Assembly: GCF_002934605.1 (NCBI RefSeq)
Contig: NZ_PTJC01000005.1
Location: 62,001-126,000 of the forward strand
Direction: 5' to 3'
Length of the DNA: 64,000 nucleotides
From: Neolewinella xylanilytica
Lineage (GTDB): Bacteria > Bacteroidota > Bacteroidia > Chitinophagales > Saprospiraceae
Positions 18,874 through 25,937 of the stretch are shown piece after piece. The position numbers and the translations under genes were made by a program. The first letter of the stretch is position 1; every line of letters starts with the position of its first letter. Below the pieces are notes generated by a model. That model searched no databases, was not told the origin of the DNA, and saw only the letters and a program-made list of their open reading frames with translations.

Positions 18874-20310
18874 ATGAAAAGAAGGACCTTTATCCACCGT
18901 TCCGCCCTCGCCGGCGGCCTCTTCCTCGCTACCCCCTGGTCCGGTCGGGCCGGGGAATTTCGGAGCCGTAAGGACTTCCCGGTCGTACGGGTAGCGCCGG
19001 GGGAACGCAACTTCGAAAGCAAGGCAATCGAGAACGCCATCGCGGAGTTCGCGAAGAACGTCGACGACGAGGAACTGGTCTGGCTGTTCAACAACTGTTT
19101 CCCCAATACCCTGGATACCACCGTCACCTACACCGAGCCCGACGGCCGACCGGATACCTACGTCATCACCGGCGACATCGACGCCATGTGGCTGCGCGAC
19201 AGCTCCGCCCAGGTGTGGCCTTACATGCAGTTCGCCGACCAGGACGAGAAGCTGCGCAAGCTCATCGCCGGGGTCATCAACCGGCAGACCCGCTACGTCA
19301 TCAAGGACCCCTACGCCAACGCCTTCTACGACGATCCGGAAAAACGTGGCGAGTGGGCGTCCGACATGACCGATATGCAGCCCGGCGTCCACGAGCGCAA
19401 ATACGAGATTGACTCGCTCTGCTACCCCATCCGCCTCGGCTATAACTACTGGAAGACCACCGGCGACGAAAGTCCCTTCGACGAGTCGTGGCAGACGGCC
19501 ATGCAGGCCATCCTCACCACCTTCCGCGACCAGCAGCAGAAGGACGGCCCCGGCCCCTACCGGTTCATGCGGACCACCCCCCACGCGACCGATACCCGCT
19601 CGCTACGGGGCTACGGCTACCCCGTCAACCCGGTGGGCCTCATTTGCAGCGCCTTCCGGCCGAGCGACGACGCTACGGTCTTTTCCTTCCTCGTCCCGTC
19701 CAATTTCTTCGCCGTAGTCAGCCTGGAGCAGGCCGCCGAGATGCTGGAGGAGATCGCGAACGATGGTGCCACCGCTACCGAAATGCGTACCCTCGCCGAG
19801 GAAGTGCGCACGGCCCTGCGCGAGCACGCCATTGTCGACCACGAGGAATACGGTAAGATCTACGCCTTCGAGATCGACGGCTTCGGCAACCGCCTGATGA
19901 TGGACGACGCCAACGTGCCCAGTCTGCTGTCGCTGCCCTACCTGGATGCCGTACCCGTGGACGATCCGGTCTACCAGCGCACCCGCGACTTTGTCTGGTC
20001 GACCGATAATCCGTTCTTCTTCCGCGGCGAGGCGGCCGAGGGCATCGGCGGACCGCACGTCGGCATGGATATGATCTGGCCCATGGCCATCACCATGCTG
20101 GGACTGACCAGTACCAGCGACGAGGAGATCCGCTCCTGCGTGCAGGCGCTCAAAGCCACCCACGGCGGCACCGGCTTCATGCACGAAGCCTTCCACAAAG
20201 ACGATCCCGAGAACTTCACCCGCTCCTGGTTTGCCTGGGCCAATACCCTCTTCGGCGAATTCCTCTGGAAGACCTACCAGGAAAACCCTTCCCTATTACG
20301 TAATGCCTGA
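18874..20310 (+). CDS. GH125 exo-alpha-1,6-mannosidase
   Basis: 478 residues. The N-terminus MKRRTFIHRSALAGG has a twin-arginine motif and a hydrophobic stretch, suggesting Tat export to the periplasm, unlike the lipoprotein neighbours. The GH125 (alpha/alpha)6 domain shows YVITGDIDAMWLRDSSAQVW (about 97-116), YEIDSLCYPIRLGY and MHEAFHKDDPENFTRSWFAW, all family hallmarks. It removes terminal alpha-1,6-linked mannose, finishing backbone fragments made by GH76. It overlaps the following GH92 start by 8 bp, so the two are translationally coupled. No truncation was seen. Confidence 0.95.
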   Translation: MKRRTFIHRSALAGGLFLATPWSGRAGEFRSRKDFPVVRVAPGERNFESKAIENAIAEFAKNVDDEELVWLFNNCFPNTLDTTVTYTEPDGRPDTYVITGDIDAMWLRDSSAQVWPYMQFADQDEKLRKLIAGVINRQTRYVIKDPYANAFYDDPEKRGEWASDMTDMQPGVHERKYEIDSLCYPIRLGYNYWKTTGDESPFDESWQTAMQAILTTFRDQQQKDGPGPYRFMRTTPHATDTRSLRGYGYPVNPVGLICSAFRPSDDATVFSFLVPSNFFAVVSLEQAAEMLEEIANDGATATEMRTLAEEVRTALREHAIVDHEEYGKIYAFEIDGFGNRLMMDDANVPSLLSLPYLDAVPVDDPVYQRTRDFVWSTDNPFFFRGEAAEGIGGPHVGMDMIWPMAITMLGLTSTSDEEIRSCVQALKATHGGTGFMHEAFHKDDPENFTRSWFAWANTLFGEFLWKTYQENPSLLRNA

Positions 20311-22510
20311 CATCAAGCCCGTTCCCACCCCCGCCCTACTCTTTTTCGGATTCCTCCTGCTCGTCGCCGTCGGCTGTAAGCCCGGTGACCCGCTCGGCAA
20401 TAACGGGGCGGAGGGCGGATCCGACTACGTCGCCGATCCCCTGGAGCACGTCAATCCCTTTATCGGAACGGCTCCGCTGACCGATCCCGACTTCATCGGC
20501 TATACCCCCCCGGAGGGTTGGCGGGTCTGGGCCGGGCTGACCTTCCCCGGTTCGTCGCTGCCCAACGCCATGGTACAGCTCAGTCCCATCACGGAGTACG
20601 GCAGCGGTGCCGGCTACGAGTACGAGGACACGGAGATCATCGGCTTCACCCACACGAATAAGGGCCACTGGAACCTGTGCAATATCCCCCTACTGCCCGT
20701 TTCGAACGGCGCTACGTACCCCTTCAAATCTACCTTCGGCAAGGACGGTGAATCCGCCGCCCCCGCCTTCTACGGCGTTACCCTCGACGACTACGGCGTC
20801 AAGGTGCGGCTCACCTCCACGCTACGCGCGGGCTTCCACGAGTACACCTACGCGAACCCCGATGACCGCAGGGTCCTCTTCGATCTCGGAAGAGCGAACA
20901 ATCGCGTCCGTGACTGGCAGATCACCGAAACGGACGGCGACCGCGTGGAGGGGGTACAGGACATCGGCGGAGATCAGATCTACTTCTCCGCCCGCTTTAG
21001 TGACCCTATCCGCGGCATTACCCGCGAGGCAGCGGGCGAACGCGACGGCTACGCTTTAGTGGATCTGGGTCCGGGCAACGAGCGGGTCACGGTGACGGTC
21101 GGCCTGTCGTTCGTAAGTGCCGAGAATGCCCGCGCGAACCTGGCGGCGGAGATCGGCGACCGCGACTTCGACACCGTCCGCCGGGAAGGGGAGGCCGTCT
21201 GGTCCGAACTGCTCTCCCGCGTACAGGTCGCCGGGGGGACCGCCAAGGAGCAGGAGCTGTTCTACTCCTCCCTCTACCGCACCTTCCTCTGGCCCGCCCT
21301 GCGCAGCGACGGCAACGGGGAATTCACGGACGAAAGCGGCACGGTCCGCCGGGAATCCTTCGGCTACTACACCAATCCCTCCCTCTGGGACACCTACCGC
21401 AACAAGCTCGTCCTGCTCGCGATGCTGCGCCCCGAGGTGACGGGCGACGTTATCCAGAGCATGATCGTAAAGGGGGAGGAAAGCGGCTTCATGCCCACCT
21501 TCTTCCACGGCGACCACGCGGCGCCCTTCGTAGCCAACGCCCACGCGCAGGGCATCGACAACTTCGACCTGCAGCGGGCCTACGAGCTCCTCATCAACAA
21601 CGCCTATAAGGAGGGCGGCACCCGTCCGCACATCCTCGAGTACATCGAGCGCGGCTACATTTCCGAGCCGGTCGTCGAGAACCCGCAGGTGGAGACCGTC
21701 ACCAAAGCCGGCGTCTCCAAGACCCTCGAGTACGCTCACGACGACTACGCCTTGGCGACCCTTGCCAAAGCTTTGGGCGACGGAGCGCGGGAGAAAGAGC
21801 TCCGCCAACGGGCCGGCAACTACCGCAACGTCTTCGACCCCACCAGCCGCTTCATGCGGGGCCGGCTGGAGGATGGCTCCTGGGTCACCCCCTTCAATCC
21901 GCAGTTTCCCTACTACGAATACATGTACCGCGAAGCCAACGGCTGGCAGGTATCCTTCTACGCCCCCCACGATATGGAGGGGCTGGTGGAACTGTACGGC
22001 GGGGATGACATCTTCGAGCAAAAACTGGATTCTCTTTTCACCGTACCCTGGAACCCGCAGCACATCGCCCGCAACATTTCCAGCTTCATCGGGCAGTACT
22101 GCCACGGCAACCAGCCCGACCACGAGGCACCGTTTGCCTACTACTTCGTTGACAAGCCGGAAAAATCGCAGGCTATTCTCGATACGATCATGCGGTATTA
22201 TTACGGCGTAGGGGAAGCAGGACTGGCCCTGTCCGGCATGGACGATGCCGGGGAAATGAGTGCCTGGTACGTTTTCGCCGCTGCGGGTATGTACCCTTTG
22301 TCGCCAGCCGACAACGCGTACCTGCTCTCTTTACCAATCTTCGACCGGGTGAAATGGTCGCTGCCGGGCGGAAAGGATTTTGTGCTATGGCGGGATTCAA
22401 ATTCCCGCCAACTGGAATCCGTCGAACTCAACGGGAAGCCCCTGGAAAACTACTTCCTACCACACCGACAACTGGTCGGCGGAGGAGAACTGCGTATGAC
22501 GACGTGGTAA
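20303..22510 (+). CDS. GH92 alpha-mannosidase, probable mannosyl-phosphate hydrolase type
   Basis: 735 residues, normal GH92 length. A lipoprotein signal (AVGC) puts lipid on C25. The family pattern is clear: VNPFIGT, an N-terminal beta-sandwich with HTNKGHWNLCNIPLLP, and an (alpha/alpha)6 domain with SLWDTYRNKLVLL and EYAHDDYALATLAKALG. The conserved acidic pair is kept in GMDDAGEMSAWYVF. The catalytic-acid motif, normally GNEPSH, reads GNQPDH here, with Gln at 604 in place of Glu. In characterised GH92 enzymes this change is linked to hydrolysis of mannose-1-phosphate-6-mannose, where the leaving group needs no acid. It may therefore uncap phosphomannan. The start at 20303 was chosen for the lipobox and overlaps the GH125 stop. 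Confidence 0.95.
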   Translation: MPDIKPVPTPALLFFGFLLLVAVGCKPGDPLGNNGAEGGSDYVADPLEHVNPFIGTAPLTDPDFIGYTPPEGWRVWAGLTFPGSSLPNAMVQLSPITEYGSGAGYEYEDTEIIGFTHTNKGHWNLCNIPLLPVSNGATYPFKSTFGKDGESAAPAFYGVTLDDYGVKVRLTSTLRAGFHEYTYANPDDRRVLFDLGRANNRVRDWQITETDGDRVEGVQDIGGDQIYFSARFSDPIRGITREAAGERDGYALVDLGPGNERVTVTVGLSFVSAENARANLAAEIGDRDFDTVRREGEAVWSELLSRVQVAGGTAKEQELFYSSLYRTFLWPALRSDGNGEFTDESGTVRRESFGYYTNPSLWDTYRNKLVLLAMLRPEVTGDVIQSMIVKGEESGFMPTFFHGDHAAPFVANAHAQGIDNFDLQRAYELLINNAYKEGGTRPHILEYIERGYISEPVVENPQVETVTKAGVSKTLEYAHDDYALATLAKALGDGAREKELRQRAGNYRNVFDPTSRFMRGRLEDGSWVTPFNPQFPYYEYMYREANGWQVSFYAPHDMEGLVELYGGDDIFEQKLDSLFTVPWNPQHIARNISSFIGQYCHGNQPDHEAPFAYYFVDKPEKSQAILDTIMRYYYGVGEAGLALSGMDDAGEMSAWYVFAAAGMYPLSPADNAYLLSLPIFDRVKWSLPGGKDFVLWRDSNSRQLESVELNGKPLENYFLPHRQLVGGGELRMTTW

Positions 22511-22604
22511 GCGGATAGGATTCCTCGGGAAGCGTAAAATGATAACCGCCCCCTGGATGCACCGTACGAGTTCCCCTACCAAACCGACCCCGGAATTCAG
22601 TCGG

Positions 22605-22624
22605 ATAGTAAAACGATTTACTAT
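22605..22624. promoter_or_regulatory. Second LacI-family operator, between convergent GH92 and lacI
   Basis: ATAGTAAAACGATTTACTAT shares the 12-bp core TAAAACGATTTA with the site before susC; arms are palindromic over 20 bp except for one pair. It lies 94 bp after the GH92 stop and 23 bp before the lacI 3' end, where an operator is not expected. An ATG at 22627 opens a 24-codon frame of unknown meaning. Confidence 0.7.
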
Positions 22625-22647
22625 TGATGGAAAAAAGAGATAGCCCG

Positions 22648-23682
22648 TTATACCTTTTCCTTAGCCAGCGACGAACCCCGGGGAATCAGCTCCGCGGATA
22701 GCGTGACCTGAATGGTTTCGCTTACTTTATTCTTATGCTTCAGCAGGTGTAGCATGATGCGCATCAATTCTTGGGCGATCGCTTCCATGGGCTGCGCCAC
22801 CGCGGAAATGGTGGGCGTATTGATGCGGAACAGCTCGTTGTCGTCGAACGTAACGATACCCAGATCGGCGATGGCCTGGGCATCGATCTCTTTGATGATC
22901 TCCAGGCCACTGCGCGTGAGGTAGTTCGTGGAGAAGTAGACGGCATCGAGCCCGTCCTTCTTCGAAAAGAAGCCGCGCAGCAGCTCCCGCCCCTTCTTGG
23001 AATCCGTGTCGTCGAAGGGAATTTCAAGTACCGTGGGTTGCAGGCCCTCCTTGGAGACGGCATCCAGGTAACCCCGTTTCCGGTCCAGCATCTGCAACTG
23101 CTGGACGTCGGTGGTGATAAAGGCGATGTTGCGGTAGCCGTTGTCGATCAGGTGCTGGGTGGCATTCTTGGAGGCCGCGTAGTTATCGATCACCACGTAG
23201 TGCGTATCCAGGTCGGGAAAATACCGGTCAAAGAGCACCACCGGAATATCGTTGTCAATGAGTTCCTTAATGTCCGACCGGATCCCGGAAGAAGGAATGA
23301 TAATGAAGCCGTCCACCTGCCGTTCGTAGAATAGATTCAGGAGGTCCCGCGAGCGCTTATCCTGGTTCTCGTTGCTGCAAAACAGGACCCGATAGCCCTT
23401 GCTGTAGGCGATATCCTCGATGATCCGGGCGATTCGGGAAAAGAAATAATTGCTAATATCCTCGACCATGAACACCAGGATCTTGGTACGCCCGGTCCGG
23501 AGACTTCGCGCCACCATATTTGGCTTGTAATTGATGGCGGTGGTATACTCCCGCACCCGGTTGATCACCTCCTTGGAGATCTTTTTCTCCTCCCCCTTAC
23601 CATTCAGTACGAACGACACGGTGGTGGGGGAAACGCCCAGCTTCGTGGCAATATCTTTGATGGATTGACGCTTGTTTCGCAT
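22648..23682 (-). CDS. LacI-family transcriptional regulator of the mannan locus
   Basis: 344 residues, standard length. The N-terminal helix-turn-helix (SIKDIATKLGVSPTTVSFVL) and hinge helix region (NYKPNMVARSLRTGRT) precede a periplasmic-binding-protein-like effector domain with typical motifs (ILVFMVEDISNYFFSRIARI; DGFIIIPSS; PVVLFDRYF; GIVTFDDNELFRINTPTISAVAQP). It is cytoplasmic and binds palindromes centred on CG. Two such sites flank the locus it faces. The effector is probably a mannose-containing sugar, which is an inference. It is convergent with the GH92 gene. A 14-bp palindrome at 23705 just upstream might mediate autoregulation. Confidence 0.95.
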   Translation of the reverse strand: MRNKRQSIKDIATKLGVSPTTVSFVLNGKGEEKKISKEVINRVREYTTAINYKPNMVARSLRTGRTKILVFMVEDISNYFFSRIARIIEDIAYSKGYRVLFCSNENQDKRSRDLLNLFYERQVDGFIIIPSSGIRSDIKELIDNDIPVVLFDRYFPDLDTHYVVIDNYAASKNATQHLIDNGYRNIAFITTDVQQLQMLDRKRGYLDAVSKEGLQPTVLEIPFDDTDSKKGRELLRGFFSKKDGLDAVYFSTNYLTRSGLEIIKEIDAQAIADLGIVTFDDNELFRINTPTISAVAQPMEAIAQELMRIMLHLLKHKNKVSETIQVTLSAELIPRGSSLAKEKV

Positions 23683-23704
23683 GTGATTTTTCGGGGTTTC
23701 TGTG

Positions 23705-23718
23705 TTCGCAAAAGCGAA
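23705..23718. promoter_or_regulatory. Small palindrome upstream of lacI
   Basis: TTCGC-AAAA-GCGAA, 23 bp upstream of the lacI start codon. It could be an operator or a leader hairpin. It does not match the TAAAACGATTTA core, so binding by the same LacI protein is not implied. Confidence 0.35.
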
Positions 23719-24313
23719 GAATTACGATCCTGTAAATTAGCTAATATTCCCTTAGCAGATGAGGTAAATAGACGAAGTAAATGCGGCCTGCGGGTATTTT
23801 ATCCGGAAGCACGGTGGGCGTTTGCGGCCTTAGGTAGATGTCAGGTAACTGTCCCGCTTCCAGGCGGTTACGGTTACTATCCGGAGCATTATCAGCAGGT
23901 ATAGGAGCGGGCTATCCGCCCTGCCGCCGCTGACCGCAAAAGATACCGGGCTCCGGCATGCGAAAACCAAATGCCGTATTGCCAAAGCGTCGAGCAATGG
24001 CCTTGCCCCGTAAGCGCAGTTGTCCATACCGGGTAATACGGCCTGCGGCCCGTTTTGTTTTTTGGACCATATCCGAACGCCGGGCGAGTATAATGATACC
24101 GGAACCGGAAAACGTGGATAGTCGGGGAAAATGGACTGCGGTAAAGAGCGGGCTGGCAGCCGCGTGACGGTTCCCTCCATCTTTCCATGAGCCGCTACGC
24201 CATGTCGGTCGAACTGATCCCGGCGGACTGGCACTGGTGCGTTTCTCCTCTACCGCCAATTGTCGCTGCGCTCGAAATAGCAATCTGAATGATGGCCTGT
24301 ATTCGCTCACCCC
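23719..24313. other. About 600-bp gap with no supported gene
   Basis: Several overlapping short open frames exist on the minus strand (for example 23830-24234), but none has recognisable protein features and they overlap each other in different frames. The repeated word CGGCCTGCGG occurs at about 23783 and 24044. It may be decayed sequence; nothing firmer can be said. Confidence 0.4.
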
Positions 24314-25849
24314 CTACCGATCCAGCCCCGGCGGACGCCGCAGATGCGTGCCTTGCTCGTAAGCGGAGGTCACTCGTATCAAGGTAGGTTCGGCGTACAT
24401 CCGCCCGAGGAATTGCAGGCCGGCGGGGAGTCCGCTTTCCGTGAATCCCATCGGGACCGTGAAGCCCGGCTGCCCGGTATGCGGAGAAATGACCTGGCTG
24501 TTGTCGCCGCGGTACCCTTCCTCGAAGTTATCAATTTGGGCGGCCGGATGGTTCCAGCTGGGAAAGACGATGGCGTCGAGTTCCAGGGAATCCATGGTAG
24601 CCTCGATCGCTTCCCGGAAAGCGATCCGGCGCGGATCGGTGTAGGCATCCCCGCAGGGCACTTCCGAATCACCGTAGCGACCGGTAGTAGTACGCGCCTC
24701 TTCCAGGCCGCCGCGGGCGTAGTCGCTATCGGTACCGATTCGGATGATGTCCTCCAGGCTCGCAACCGTATCGCGTTTGACGTAGGTAGCCAGGAAGTCT
24801 TCCACGTCTCGCCGGAAGGTATTGCACCACTGTGCTTGCCGCAGTTCCTGAAAACGGGGCACTTCGACCGGATCGACCACCGTGGCTCCCAATCGTTCCA
24901 GATCGTTTAGCGCAAGGCTAAAAAGCTGGGCGATCTCCGGGTCGGGGTCATCGTCGCTCAGCGCGCGGAGTACCCCGAGCCGGGCTCCCCGCAGTCCGTC
25001 CGGGTCCAGAAATTTCGTGTAATCGGCGGGCACCTTTCCTTCACTCCGCCGGGTGATCGGGTCGGCCGCGTCCACGCCCGTCATGGCCTGAAGTACGTGG
25101 GTGGCATCGGCCACCGTGCGGGTCATCGGCCCCACCACGTCGTTGCGCAGGTAGAGGGGTACGATGCCTTCCCGGCTGATCAGTCCCAGGGTGGTGCGAA
25201 AGCCTACCAGCGCGTTATGCGACGACGGTCCGCGGATGGAGTTGCCCGTATCGGTACCGAGTCCCACCGTAGCCAGATTGGCCGCCACGGCGGCGGCCGT
25301 GCCCCCGCTGGAGCCGGCGGGTACGTGGTCGAGATCGTAGGGATTTCGGGTGGTGCCCGCCGTCGTACTTTCGGAGTGCATCGGACTGAAGGCCCACTCG
25401 GCCATATTCGTCTTGGCGATCAGGATGGCGCCGGCCTCCCGGAGTCGCGCGATGATGAAGGCATCGTTCTCCGGCACGAAGTCCGCCAGGGCCCTCGACC
25501 CGGCGGTGGTGGGCATGCCTGCGGTGTTGATGTTGTCCTTTACGAGCAGGGGGATGCCGTGCAGGGGTCGGAGGGTTCCCGTTTCCGCGAATTCCGCGTC
25601 TAACCCGCGCGCCGTCGCCAGCGCTTCGGGATTGCGGATGGTGATGGCGTTTAGTTGCCCGTCGAGGCTGTCCATGCGGGCGAAGTAGGCGGTGACCAGG
25701 CCCTCGCTGGTGTAGTCGCCGGCCCGGTAGGCGGCGTGGATTTCGGCGATGGTCAGTTCGCTAAGGTCGATGGGGGTTTCGCTGACGGTATCCGCTGGGG
25801 AATTTGTCGCACAGGCTAGGAGGAGGAGAAGGGGGAGTAGGCGCAGCAT
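24314..25849 (-). CDS. Amidase-signature lipoprotein
   Basis: 511 residues. The lipoprotein signal MLRLLPLLLLLAC puts lipid on C13, so it acts outside the cytoplasm. The amidase signature is complete: K104 (LLVKDNI), S181 in AGSSGG and nucleophile S204 in DTGNSIRGPSSHN, the Ser-cisSer-Lys triad. The family hydrolyses amide bonds in varied small molecules; exported members of this type are often annotated as amidases without a known substrate. The start at 25849 was chosen for the lipobox. A TACCTTAC box lies 5 bp upstream. The next gene, the GH51 enzyme, lies upstream on the same strand 89 bp away, but a common pathway is not evident. Confidence 0.92.
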   Translation of the reverse strand: MLRLLPLLLLLACATNSPADTVSETPIDLSELTIAEIHAAYRAGDYTSEGLVTAYFARMDSLDGQLNAITIRNPEALATARGLDAEFAETGTLRPLHGIPLLVKDNINTAGMPTTAGSRALADFVPENDAFIIARLREAGAILIAKTNMAEWAFSPMHSESTTAGTTRNPYDLDHVPAGSSGGTAAAVAANLATVGLGTDTGNSIRGPSSHNALVGFRTTLGLISREGIVPLYLRNDVVGPMTRTVADATHVLQAMTGVDAADPITRRSEGKVPADYTKFLDPDGLRGARLGVLRALSDDDPDPEIAQLFSLALNDLERLGATVVDPVEVPRFQELRQAQWCNTFRRDVEDFLATYVKRDTVASLEDIIRIGTDSDYARGGLEEARTTTGRYGDSEVPCGDAYTDPRRIAFREAIEATMDSLELDAIVFPSWNHPAAQIDNFEEGYRGDNSQVISPHTGQPGFTVPMGFTESGLPAGLQFLGRMYAEPTLIRVTSAYEQGTHLRRPPGLDR

Positions 25850-25853
25850 GGGT

Positions 25854-25861
25854 GTAAGGTA
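25854..25861 (-). promoter_or_regulatory. Possible -7 box (TACCTTAC) 4 bp from the amidase start
   Basis: TACCTTAC resembles TAnnTTTG with two mismatches and ends 4 bp before the ATG at 25849. If used, the mRNA would be almost leaderless. Confidence 0.35.
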
Positions 25862-25937
25862 GCTCGCGGGGGGTACCCGGCGTTTCACTCCGGGTAACGG
25901 AGTTTGACCGCGCCGCGTTCTTGGGGGCGGCGGTCGC

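Noticed and set aside
23830-24310. Three overlapping minus-strand frames in the gap after lacI
   Set aside because: They overlap in different frames and show no protein features; left as non-coding.
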